Assembly: GCA_033558025.1 (NCBI GenBank)
Contig: JAUCEF010000017.1
Coordinates: 1,302,001 to 1,366,000, forward strand
Source: Phytophthora sp. 'mugwort'
Lineage: Eukaryota > Oomycota > Peronosporomycetes > Peronosporales > Peronosporaceae
Length of the DNA: 64,000 bases
Direction: 5' to 3'
In this document: one piece after another, positions 42,101 through 51,600 of the stretch
Numbering within the stretch: position 1 is the stretch's first letter
Layout of the letters: each line of letters opens with the position of its first letter
The notes under the pieces: generated by a model
Seen by the model: only the letters and a program-made list of their open reading frames with translations
What the model was told of the DNA's origin: nothing
The model's database searches: none
Position numbers and translations under genes: made by a program

Positions 42101-43017
42101 CGGTTCACGAAGAAGCCATTGACATGCGCTGTAATGTGCCAGCGCGTATTGTCACCAGCAACGACCACCTCCAAGTAGAGCAGATCACCCGCCAGCTTGC
42201 GCGGTCCTGGGGGCGGATTGTAACCCGAAAACACAATGCTCTTGACGCAGGCAGGGAGCTTGGCATCTTGCTGCTGTTCCTGATCCTTCTGCTGATTGGC
42301 TTCATTCTGCTGCTGCTGCTTTTGGTTCTTCTTTCCCTTCTTTCCCTTCTTGTGGTCCTTGTCTTTGACAGGCATATCCGTCTGCTTCGTCTCCTCTTGC
42401 ACGGCACCCGGGAATGAGTAGAACTCGGCGAGCTCGGGTACAACGGGGATCTCAATGCCCTCGAGCTTGCGGTGGATCTCACGCAAACGCTTAAGTTGCT
42501 GCTCCGAGACCTCCTTGAGTTTCTTCTCGTCCATCTCCTCGCCCTCGGTGGGCTCCTCGGCCTTATCAGCAGCCTCTGGCTGGGCCTCAGGCTCCACCGC
42601 GGTCTGGGGGATGGGCGGGTTGCCCAGCACGTCACGGAAGCGACGCACTTGGGCGCGCACCTTGCGGGCGTCATACTTGTCCAGTATCATGCGCAGCGTG
42701 ACGCCGTCTGTCACATTGTCGTATTCGCTAAGCTCAACAAAGTCGTTAAGCGGTAGCCATCTGTCGTCCGCGGCGCCCTTGGCCTCCAGGTGGTAGCAAG
42801 TGTAGCAGGCGAGGGACGGGAACTCGGCGATGAGCTGGCGCAGCGCCACCACGGTATCCGAGGGACTCACGCTCTCCAAACGCAAAGGCTGGGCGTTTTT
42901 AGCTACGGTGGGGGGCGCCACCAACACGCTGAAGGATGCCTCCTCCACGGTCATGGTCGTTTCTTCTTGCTGCTGCTGTGCAGGCTGAGCCGGCTCGACG
43001 TTGTCGCTGCTGCCCAT
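39109..43017 (-). CDS. CLU: Clustered mitochondria protein (CLU family), about 1302 aa
   Basis: Cytosolic RNA-associated protein needed for normal mitochondrial distribution; also listed as an eIF3-associated factor (Tif31 in yeast). A single long exon. N-terminal ubiquitin-like CLU_N region (about residues 20-120: SFSVLVAP, DTVVALRQLI, LRMILDKYD) and a K/Q-rich linker. The CLU domain follows (DWNEEYQCCRELP, RARVTYKIVTEFVEAAT, HVYVFNNIFFSVSIDGKS, VKGLHTLATAVVDYLGVRVI, YGSVDHGKTI). Then a lysine/glutamate-rich linker, a TIF31/eIF3-like helical part (YLRRIV-type, HSCGINMRYLGRLA) and C-terminal TPRs (about 1040-1240). The start at 43017 (MGSSDN) is preferred because the 97 in-frame codons upstream look like leader sequence. 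It ends in a lysine-rich tail. Confidence 0.93.
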   Translation of the reverse strand: MGSSDNVEPAQPAQQQQEETTMTVEEASFSVLVAPPTVAKNAQPLRLESVSPSDTVVALRQLIAEFPSLACYTCYHLEAKGAADDRWLPLNDFVELSEYDNVTDGVTLRMILDKYDARKVRAQVRRFRDVLGNPPIPQTAVEPEAQPEAADKAEEPTEGEEMDEKKLKEVSEQQLKRLREIHRKLEGIEIPVVPELAEFYSFPGAVQEETKQTDMPVKDKDHKKGKKGKKNQKQQQQNEANQQKDQEQQQDAKLPACVKSIVFSGYNPPPGPRKLAGDLLYLEVVVAGDNTRWHITAHVNGFFVNRSTAAKFDPRPHKTSPAHSHLLVDLLSTVSPKFRESYAALLAKAASLAKEGPSSIEWMVAAGSNLGGKLPWNTPVATAMEEHTYDLNRAEDELCTSYGMDERGVLRDWNEEYQCCRELPKDTLKEEIVRARVTYKIVTEFVEAATQGAVAIVEGNIPPINPMDDKSAHVYVFNNIFFSVSIDGKSTKDAAGGEENAYSAANRDLQGVKAFNEVDVKGLHTLATAVVDYLGVRVIAQSLIPGILMGDAASKLVYGSVDHGKTIAANSSMHKLMLEAGKKLHIAERSIKPLGKSEEDLAAEKEQEALSIAPGSGGEATTNVATICGAVEAKGIQGSDGRLYVLDLIRITPKDWTFYNNCEATLKSTEEKKDSTPDQDGLCFTRNDEGYAALLRPELVQLYSLWKQNQARRSKQAAKEAKEAEEGKEKQENGGNNNTKKNDDVATEKKETEKKEQEKEEEEIPPVLLNPNVFMDYAASTDSEQLESDEAAAKGAAEYLQRIVVPAFVADVRRGAIAPADGYALTQLMHSCGINMRYLGRLASLAKKLEAISGISKYLLEMLEVEMISRAAKHILADVLNSNDSIRAAPGSAIVKLLNSILGSSSAAMDKINGSEFNDSDTALTTVSLDANTLWTRIDKDIKARFDYKLTLWGPGRSESRGEDAVFPIGRVNKSVMLRRLCQRLGLRVVSRNYDFSSSSPISLDDITGVVPVVKTSLPAHPLAQSKQLLERGRLHLSQGALSSAYEFLQEASSLLFQVCGAAHEDAALCSSSLATVLYHAGDVAGAIAQQQRALALYTQLQGIDYHDTAYAHANLALFLHANAQTDLAVPHIRRAIYLLEFCCGPHFPEISSLYFKMGMMCQDVGQITLALMCHRESLRRGEFDRNQAANTLHQMALACSLAGGYREALAYEKKVYSLFKEAFGDEDPRVVESAKFMAKFTEKAVEGAKGRREVDAAEAADAIANELLGELEFKMKGDQDAGSPSAPKKKNRKSKSGSKKH

Positions 43018-43496
43018 GCTGTGAAGGGAACTCTTGCTCTTGTTGCGGTCTGTGGCAGAAATGCAAGTGCGTTGCAATGTGTGGTGCTCAAACGATGAGC
43101 CTGTCGGCCCGGATTTGACGGGGATGCAAACGTAGAGGATTGAAGTTGCCACTTTTATGTTGTGAAACGGGGCGTTGGTATGAATGAGGACAAACTTGGC
43201 GTACCACATGAGCATGATTTGGCACATTTTATGCTGTTTGGGAGGTAATGATTGCGCGCCGGAAAGCGCATCAAGAGCTGTTAGCAAATTAACAGTTGAC
43301 AGCGCCAATAGCGCTGCATGAGCACTACTGTAGTGTCAAGAACGAACTCTGCGACATCCACCACCAGCAACCAAAGTGTCAAAACTTGTTCGTCGAGCTT
43401 AGGCAGCCACGAGAACCTGCTTGTCAGTGGCCTGATCTTGTACCCATTTGATGGATACCGTTGGTGTGCGTTACACCACCTTTAAGGTTGATTGGC
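43018..43496. promoter_or_regulatory. Divergent promoter region between CLU and the HIT gene
   Basis: About 480 bp between the two likely start codons, which face away from each other. It contains the in-frame upstream extension of CLU (to 43308) and no other credible gene. No firm core element could be assigned. Confidence 0.5.
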
Positions 43497-43994
43497 ATGC
43501 TTATCGGACCTCTCCGCCGCAGCAGCTTCCTGGCGTCTGGACCCTTGCTGCCGCGCCGCCTATTTGCCCCCTTCGCACCCCGCGCCATGAGCTCCGACGA
43601 ACGCGCCAAGGCCGATGCCGCGGCGACCTCGGGCGCTGCTGATGCTGTGGGTGAGACCATATTCGACAAGATCATCAACGGGCAAATTCCCGCCAAGATC
43701 GCCTACGAGGACGACCAGTGTCTGGCCTTCCACGACGTAAACCCGCAGGCGCCCGTGCATATTCTTCTCATTCCCAAGAAGCGCGATGGCCTTACACAAC
43801 TTGTTCATGCCGAGGAGCGCCATGAGGCCGTCCTTGGCCACCTACTCTACGCCGCCAAGCTCGTTGCCAAGCAACAGAACCTGGACAAGGGCTTCCGCAT
43901 CGTCATCAACGACGGAGAGGATGGCTGTCAGTCGGTGTTTCATCTGCATCTGCATCTTCTCGGAGGACGCAAGCTGGGCTGGCCTCCTGGATAA
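43497..43994 (+). CDS. HINT-type histidine triad nucleotide-binding protein, probable organelle form
   Basis: 165 residues from the ATG at 43497. Core HIT domain: TIFDKIINGQIPAKIAYEDD, FHDVNPQAPVHILLIPKK and FRIVINDGEDGCQSV. The catalytic triad HLHLHLLGG and the HINT-specific C-terminus KLGWPPG follow. Such proteins hydrolyse purine phosphoramidates and acyl-adenylates. The first 30 residues (MLIGPLRRSSFLASGPLLPR, then RLFAPFAPRAM) are Arg/Ser-rich without acids, which fits a mitochondrial presequence. A second ATG at 43587 would give a cytosolic form of about 135 residues. No introns. Confidence 0.92.
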   Translation: MLIGPLRRSSFLASGPLLPRRLFAPFAPRAMSSDERAKADAAATSGAADAVGETIFDKIINGQIPAKIAYEDDQCLAFHDVNPQAPVHILLIPKKRDGLTQLVHAEERHEAVLGHLLYAAKLVAKQQNLDKGFRIVINDGEDGCQSVFHLHLHLLGGRKLGWPPG

Positions 43995-44172
43995 AGGATA
44001 GGCGATCAGCCACGTCTGTGTAGTGCGTGTGGTGGAAGAGTGAAGAACAAGGAATTACTTTAGTGCACAAGCACAGCACTCGTATTCGTTCGTGGTATAA
44101 CTTCAGCGCATGACATTCTTGCCGGCTTCTATGGGTATTCAAATGTGTCTGGCACGTCTTGTACCTGGTTAG

Positions 44173-45151
44173 CTAGCCTCGACCGCTGATCTCCTTGTGG
44201 AACTGATCCAGGAACGTCTCCATGAAGGCGTGGCGCTCTTCAGCCAGACGTTTTCCAGCGTTTGTCTTCATCATACCACGGAGCTTCAACAGTTTCTGCA
44301 GGGAGCACAAACAAAGACCCAAAACGTCAGATCAAATGTATTGGTAGCAGTTAAGTGATGAAATCCGTACCTCGTAGAAGTGGTTGATGGTAGTGTTGGG
44401 GCGGTTCGAATCCATGTATTGCTCCTTGGTCATGCTATCAATTGGAGGCACGTCCGGATCGTACAGCGGGCGTAACTTATGTCCTCCATACGTGAAACAG
44501 CGTGCGATTCCGATAGCTCCAATCGCATCCTACATACACAGCGATGACATTTGTTTAGACAACCCCATATATGTAGTTTAAAATTCTGGCTCAATCAACA
44601 TTCATGACACAACATACCAGCCGGTCAGCATCCTGGACACAACCGTACTCAACAGAACGCTGCTGGATGTCCCGACGACAAAATGTTGTCAATCTCGGTC
44701 ATCCAATGAACCTAAGCAGCAATAAAGTACTGTACCGAGCCTTTGCCTTCCAGCTCCTCCTTGAACCCCATGCTGTCGATAATGGCCATCACGCGGTCGA
44801 TCTTGTCATTGGATACGCTCTCTGACTGCAGGAAAGTCACTGCCCGTTTCGTAGGCTTCACCTTGTCGCTCTGGTACTTCCAGTCGTCGATGTCATGAAG
44901 CAACGCCGCCAGGTCCACGATCTCCAGGTTTTCATCAGGCACACGCTGCATACAACAACAACAATACCATATCCATTAGCAATAACGAGAGCTTCAATCA
45001 AAGCTGGATAGACACGCACCTCCTCCTTCGCCAGCGTCCTCGCCACCGTCCAGACGCGTTCGATATGGCGCCAGTCGTGCGAGGCGTCGTTGCTCTTGAG
45101 CTGCTGTTCCACGAACGCCGCTGTTCGTTGCACCAGTCGAGACGTGGTCAT
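44173..45151 (-). CDS. HD-domain phosphohydrolase (YedJ-like), 222 aa
   Basis: Five exons on the minus strand: 45151-45020, 44945-44736, 44662-44618, 44529-44371, 44295-44173, all GT-AG and in phase. Metal-binding motifs of the HD superfamily are H...HD...D: SHDWRHIERV (about residue 24), AALLHDIDDWK (about 60) and VQDADRLDAIGAIGIAR (about 125). The C-terminus is a helical part ending ISGRG. The family hydrolyses phosphate esters; the substrate here is unknown. The 45-bp third exon was chosen because it joins GKGS to QRSVEYGC in phase, whereas the alternative acceptors give stops. Confidence 0.88.
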
Positions 45152-45261
45152 CTTTTCGCTTCACTGATCCCAGGTCAAATGCACACTGCCACATGATGTG
45201 TGGGGGCCACATCAGACGGTCTCTGACTCACACCCGCCAACGCGATTTGAGTTGGTTTATG

Positions 45262-45271
45262 TTGGCGCCAA
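45262..45271. promoter_or_regulatory. E2F-like palindrome upstream of the HD-domain gene
   Basis: TTGGCGCCAA followed by AA, 111 bp upstream of the HD gene ATG. It matches the E2F/DP half-site TTSGCGC in both directions. An ATTGG box (inverted CCAAT) lies at about 45290. If used, it would tie the gene to S-phase nucleotide metabolism, but only the sequence match is seen. Confidence 0.4.
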
Positions 45272-45354
45272 AATCAACACTTGTCTTTGATTGGCTTTAT
45301 TTTCATTGGGGTCATTCTAACAACTTAACAACTTTTACGAAGAAAATAAACTGA

Positions 45355-46027
45355 ATTGTGCCCCATCCCTCTAATAGTGCCCCCAATTGCCTTATCCCTC
45401 TAACAATGCCCCACCTCTGATAATAAGAATTACCACTTGTCAGATCGGAGCCCGCATAAATCAACTGTGACGGCAAGTGCGTTGGCCACTGGCGAGTCGC
45501 TAGGTCGCCCTCCTTAGTGTGGACGCCGGATGAGCTGAGGGAACATAATTTCACCTTTCATTGTCAATTTCTAGTCGTGGCGATGTAGCGCAAGTTCACG
45601 GTGGAAGAGATGCTGCTTGTAGTCCAACAACTGGAGGCTTCGAGCGTCCGAGCGGTTACCAACAAGCATAAGCTCGAGAGGGAGACTGCTCGCAAGTGGA
45701 GGGATCAAAAGAATGAGCTCCAGTTTGTAATTAGCGGACACTATCGTCTCCCTGGTGGTGGCTGGTTTGTCGTGCTCGACGAACTTGATTTCACGCTGCT
45801 GGGGATGATCGCGACGCAGCGACTCCAACGATGGCAAGGCTGTTGTCGAAATGATTGCCGAGATTGATCTCTAACGACATGTTCGAGAACACGAAGAATT
45901 AGGATTTCGTAACTGAACATGACTCACATCTGACAACCTGACAGGTTTTAATACCCTTTGATAGTGCCCCGCCTGTAATAGTGCCCAACTTGTAATAATG
46001 CCCCATCTGTAATAGTGCCCCCGCGTA
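45355..46027 (+). pseudogene. Relic of a DNA transposon with HTH-domain frame and direct subterminal repeats
   Basis: A plus-strand frame at about 45586-45870 reads KFTVEEMLLVVQQLEASSVR, then AVTNKHKLERETARKWRDQK, a helix-turn-helix pattern like transposase N-termini. The only upstream ATG (45580) is followed at once by TAG. Short motifs of the type TAATAGTGCCCC occur on both sides (45355-45412 and 45961-46027) in the same orientation. No catalytic region is present, so this is a dead internal-deletion product or fragment. Confidence 0.55.
45961..46027. repeat. 17-bp tandem repeat, four units
   Basis: ATAGTGCCC-type units begin at 45961, 45978, 45995 and 46012, exactly 17 bp apart, with small differences. 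Related single copies at 45355, 45374 and 45403 flank the other side of the transposase relic. Confidence 0.75.
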
Positions 46028-46354
46028 AGGCGTGGTACACTATGTATTATACACCATTGTGGAAGGCGCGCCTCCCCTGACGACGGCGATCCCGAGAACG
46101 CCGTCGAGCTGCCTTGTGATGAGTAGCCGGATCACAGATGTCACACCGCAAGCTCGAATGCCGGCACAGTAAGTGACGACAATATGCGGTTTCCATGCAT
46201 CCCCGTCACCAAGCTCCTTCTTGGCCCCAATGATAAACTTCAATGGCGACCCTTGGGCGTTACGGAGAAATCGGATTGGTTAATAAGCTTCAACTTTGGG
46301 CTGAAACTCCTGCCAGCAGCTCAGTCCCAAAGAGACCTCGCTATAGCCAGCACC
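46028..46354. promoter_or_regulatory. Upstream region of KAP3
   Basis: 327 bp without a convincing gene. A short open frame on the minus strand (46040-46243) has no recognisable family and starts inside repeat-like sequence. An ATTGG box is at about 46274, some 80 bp upstream of the KAP3 ATG. Confidence 0.4.
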
Positions 46355-48549
46355 ATGAGCAGCTCCCGCACGAGTTCCAGCCGAGGACCAAGCCATGCAG
46401 CCGTCATCAAGAGTGACAAGTCTCGCAAGATCACGGCCAAGGCGGACGAGCTGGACGCCTACATGGAGAAGCTCTACGACGACGACGTCGAGTCCAAGCT
46501 GGATGGCGCCAAGATGATCCTGCAGCTCGCTGAGTTCGCCGGCAACATCGAGGCGCTCATGCAGAACGAGTCGCTCATGGTCCGTAGAGATATTAGAGCT
46601 GGAAGTCCCATACTCAGCCACATATAACGCGTGCGCTAACTCGCGCTCGTTTTGTCCTTGCCCGCTGCAGAGCCTGCTGTCGCGTGTACTCAACGACGAT
46701 TACAAGAAGAGTTACGACTTCACGCTCACCATGATGCGTATCTTCTGGTGCTTCTCCAACTTCCTGCAGCTGCATCCAATGCTGGCCAACTATCGCATTG
46801 GGGCCATCACGCTCAAGATAGTCGAGTTCGAGCTCAAACGCCACCAACTACGCCTTGAAGAGGAAAAAATGCTGGAAGCCGCGGCAAACGAAGCCCCCAC
46901 TAGGGATACCGACTCGGCAGACGGCATTCTAGTAAAGCTTGACCGTGAGAAGAAACGCAACAAAAAGCGCATGAAGAAGCAAGACCAACTCTTGTGAGGA
47001 TGCCAGTCTGACAGTAACTCGTTGCTGTTACTGTTCACTCTTTTCGGTAGGAACAAAACTGACCCTTGCGTTTCTTTCTGCAGCTGTGTGTGCTTCAGTG
47101 TGCTACTGAACCTGGCAGAGGACATTCATACCGAGCGCAAGATGGTCAAACGCAAGATTGTGCTGCTCCTGACTAAGGTACATTGTCTCTCCTCAGTTGT
47201 GCTGATGCAAGCGCGCAAGACTAACAATTGTTTTACTATTGTGTTTTCAACCTTCCCACAAGTTACTGGATCGTGTAGCGCCTAATTTGGTTATTTTAAC
47301 GATCACATTTCTCAAGAAGCTGAGCATTTTCGAGGAGAACAAGGACACAATGGTGGAGCTTACAGTGGTGGAAAAGCTGGTACGATACCTCAACTGCAAC
47401 CACGACAAAACAATCCAGACAGCACTTAAATTGCTGTTTAACTTATCATTCGACCCCGCTCTTCGCGAAGTGCTGGTGAGAAATAGTCTTATTCCGAAGC
47501 TTGTGGAGCTACTCAAGAAGCCGCCTTTTCGTGCGCTATCTCTGCGCATTCTGTACCATCTCAGCATCGACGATCGATGCAAGTCGATGTTCACGTACAC
47601 GGAGGCAATCCCAATCGTCATGCAACTGGTAATTAATTTCCCGCAGAACATCGTTGCGAAGGAGCTTGCTGCACTGGCTGTGAATCTCAGCCACAATGCG
47701 CGCAACGCCGAGCTCATGTGCCAAAACCGCGGTCTAGAAGCACTAACCACACGTGTATTCCGTACCCGTGACCCGCTCCTGATGAAGGTGATTCGAAACA
47801 TTTCGCTCTGGTCCTACACGCTCCAAGAGGATCTGGTCAGTGAAAAGGCGTACAAGTATCGAGGCATGTGGGCCCCCTTCGTGGTGCCATTCATCGAGCT
47901 ATGCCTCAACACAGACAACCACGACTTCTCAATTGAAGTGCTGGCAACGCTAGCAAACATGACGCCGAGTGATCTGCCGTCGAAGACTTCCTGGGACAGA
48001 TTGATGACAGATCACTCCTTAATCCCGTTTCTCAACAAACTCCTTGTGCCGGGCTTTTCACAGGACGACATGATCCTTGAAGTCGTGCTTTTTGTGAGCG
48101 CGCTGGCCTTGGAACCAAAATGTGCTCCGTTGTTGTCGTCATCTCGACTTGTTCGTACGTTCCACTCACTCTTTCACGAGAAACAGCACGACAACGAGCT
48201 CACATTGCAGCTACTTTATGCGTTCTATCGCATGCTGCGGCACCCAGAGACGTTTGACGAGATTCTATTTGGTGTCGGCTTTGTGCCCGACCTACTTCTC
48301 GCTGCTGATGCCTCTAATATTGAAGTGCGCCGAATGTGCGACGTGCTTATGGACTTGATCCTTGATCATGATCTCAGTGACGGTGGAACAATCGGTGACT
48401 TTGGACACCTCATTCGGCAGCGTCGGTTTGAAATTCATAATGCTGAATACCTCGAGATGGTCCATGTTGAAACGCAGAGCGCGACATACCGTAAACACCA
48501 CGGGATAGATGACAACAGTGGCAAGGATGAAGACGACGACGAACTCTGA
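46355..48549 (+). CDS. KAP3: Kinesin-associated protein 3 (KAP3), 642 aa
   Basis: Armadillo-repeat, non-motor subunit of heterotrimeric kinesin-2, which drives anterograde intraflagellar transport. Four exons: 46355-46579, 46671-46993, 47084-47177, 47263-48549. Family landmarks: DELDAYMEKLYDDDVESKLD, GAKMILQLAE, IFWCFSNFLQLHPMLANYRI, VLLNLAEDIHTERKM, ITFLKKLSIFEENKDTMVEL, LLFNLSFDP, ILYHLSIDDRCKSMFTYTE, DPLLMKVIRNIS and VRRMCDVLMDLI. The N-terminal segment found in animal KAP3 before the first repeat is shorter here and the C-terminal tail is reduced to an acidic end. Its presence fits a species with flagellate zoospores. Confidence 0.93.
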
Positions 48550-48661
48550 TAAAACATGGCACAATTTGCTGCAAATCGAGGTTGTCACCAAAGATAATTG
48601 TACTTCAAGCCAAATTTAAGAAATAGTTGAAAAAAAATCAAACGCCAAGCTGCTTTTCCCA

Positions 48662-51600
48662 CTACACATAGCCAATTTTCTTTTTTGTCAAGAACCCAAT
48701 CACGCTCTTGCGATCAATTCCAACACGAGGTAACGCTTTCTCCGGCCAGTAATTGTTGTGCTCGCTATTGATGGACGCTCCAGGAGGAATCACGTACATG
48801 TTGTAGGGACACTCTGGTGAAATCGTGAGCGCAAGTGCTCGAGAATTGTGCTTCCGCTTGTCTGAATAGCGGACGAGTTGTCGTACAAACTTCCAGTGAT
48901 CATACGCGGACTCCAGGCAGAAAAACGCCATCGCTGATTCATGGAGATTGCGAACCTCGGTCTCCATTCTTTCCATTTCCACTGTTCCACGCTGGGTCAC
49001 CACAATGCTTCGGCTCGGTGGAAATTGCTCAGACACCATCCCGTCGCGTGTCCGGCACCAGAAAGCATCAACTGGAAATTCATGAAAACTTCTAATATCA
49101 GACGCGTCTTGGATTTTGATAAGACACGACCAAGCACTGAAGTACCGAGACATTGGCAGTCCACCGTCGATCTCCATTTTCTCATCTTCCCCGTCAAGAG
49201 CTTTTGTATCGAGACCACAATCGATCAAATCAATCAAAAACTGTGCTGCTCTCCACTCCGCTAGACGACGAGCCTCCGCTTCTGTCTTCCATGTAGCCCG
49301 ACAAAGCGCATGCCCGTCCACTCGTACAGTACAGTGGATACCAGGAGTTGAGCGAGAATCTCGAGCAAACGATGTGTGAGGCAAGTCTTCCACTGACGTT
49401 GTTATCTGATGTGAAGAGGGATGACAAATGCAGTTAGTACACAACAGTTTAGTAGAGCATAACGAAAAAGAGTTGCATACACTGGCGATTCCTGACAACT
49501 TGAGGTCTCGAAAGGAATCAATAGGCGATACATACGCCAGAGACTTTACGTCCAGGAAATGAAGAAGCTGTGCCCAGATCGACCGAATCTTGTTCAGCTT
49601 GTTTAACATACCATCGACAGCAGCATTGCAGGCATCAGACTTAAAAACCTCCGATGCTTTGAAATGAATGACATCGTTGACATCGACAAGAACCTCAAAA
49701 ATGCCTTCCCGAAGACGCTCCATCCTGATATTGGCCGTGACGTTAGGAACAATCGTTCTGTGTTCAGCTCCACGATACTTCAGCGAGGCGCGAAGTCTGT
49801 TGATTCCAGCACACAACTCATCTGTAGGAGTAAATAGACTACGGATTGCAGCGCGGAATTTGGCATCATCGGTGCGACTACTCTCAGACCGTTCATCGTA
49901 ATCGATTTTCAGCTCGTTATCGAAAGCTGCTGTTTGTTGTGCCACGACGTGGGCATCCTGTGCCGTTTTAACCCCAGATGGATCCCAGTCATCGTCATCA
50001 AATCCTCCATCTGAATAGTTATCATAGTCATCGTCATCATCATCCATTTCATCGTCACTGCATAAAATAAGGTTGGTTTTCTTCACTGGAGTTGGTACTG
50101 CGTCTCTCGTCGCTAGAGATCGCGATGCTGCTGCAGAACTTGCCGTATTGGTGCTCCCATTCGAGGAATATGACGACGAAAAGCCTGCTTTCATTTTGTT
50201 CAGTGATTCCAGAATGTCGCGCCATTTTTCATTAGCAGAACGCTTTGCATCTTTTGCGTTTAGGCATGCCGTCGAAATGACAAGCGTCTCGCGGACCTTA
50301 ATAAAGTACATGAATAGCGGTGGGACAAGTTTTTCCGAAGCTGACACCTACAACACAGTACAACAAATGCAAACCATTATCCGCTCAGCATCCCGCAATT
50401 ACCGTAAAAAAGAAAAAAAATATCAGAAGCCAAAGTCTTATACCTTATCGTGATTTTTCGCTTGAGTCTCGTTACCAGCCATCAAACTTGTTGGAGTTTG
50501 CTTTAGTCGGTCGTTATAGGTAGCAAGTAGTGCCTTCCATGTCCGGATTATCCCATCCAGCGTATTAATCAGAATCGAGGTTGCTTTGTCTTTCGCGACT
50601 TCGATAGTCGGCCCTTCCCCACAAGCTTCGACCACACCTTCAGATGCGCTAAGCACGCATCTCACAAGACCATTACTTTGCTGTGTCGCGGTCCGACGAA
50701 CCTAATGAGTTGCACAAAAGCACACGTTAAACAAATCATATACTCAAAAAATACCTCTGGCGTGAGTGCCTACCGTAAACTTCGACGACAGCTCAATTGT
50801 TTCAGACCTGATGTTCAGATGCCATACCATTGTTTTGATTGCTCTCACAACCTTCTCTCGATCTCGGAAGAGATGCACTAACAGCTCCTGATACACGTCT
50901 GACTTCGCTTTCGCGACTTCATCTTCGGAGCGAGAAGGGGCTTTTCGGTTGGGATCTGAACCGCTTCGGTCCTCAACAAATAAACTTGCTGTGGCTGCAG
51001 CAGCTACACCGCCATTGTCTCGCTCGGCGTATATTCTTTCAGGTGGTGCCGGTGCCGATGCTGGCGGCTCTGGGACTGAATCTGACAAGCGGGGACGAGG
51101 AGCATGACGTGTATCTTCCCTGTATTCTTCTCCATGTGGGGCATAGTGCCGCTTTCGCAAAATACCCATTGACCTTAACTCTTCGTCTCTACTGGCACTA
51201 TTGTCAGTACTTCTGGTGCTTTCGTGCACACGGTCCATCTCATTATACCCATTCATCTCACTCTGTTCGCGTGTGGTCTCTTGGTGAGCATGAGTATTTT
51301 CCGTTAGAATGGGTCCAACTTCGTTCTTGATCTGCTCGGCGCGATCCCGTTTCATGTTCTCCTCGTGCTGATCAATCAATTTCATCAGAAGCAACATGAG
51401 CTCGTCAACTACTTCACTTTTTGTACTAGGTAGCGACGAGCCCCGTCTACAAACAAGAGGAAATTCCTGAATGTGCGCCACAACATCGTAAACAACATGG
51501 TCGGGATCCCCACTGGGTTTCTCGTGAAGCTGTATGCATAGTAAGAACATATTAACCTAATGAAGTCGCTGGCTCATACCTTCGCAGATGGAAACAAACG

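Noticed and set aside
45961..46027. CRISPR-like spaced repeats
   Set aside because: The units are contiguous 17-mers without spacers, and the genome is eukaryotic.
46040..46243. 67-codon minus-strand frame (MKFIIGAKKELGDGDAW)
   Set aside because: No recognisable family, no start context, starts and ends near repeat material; too little to call a gene.
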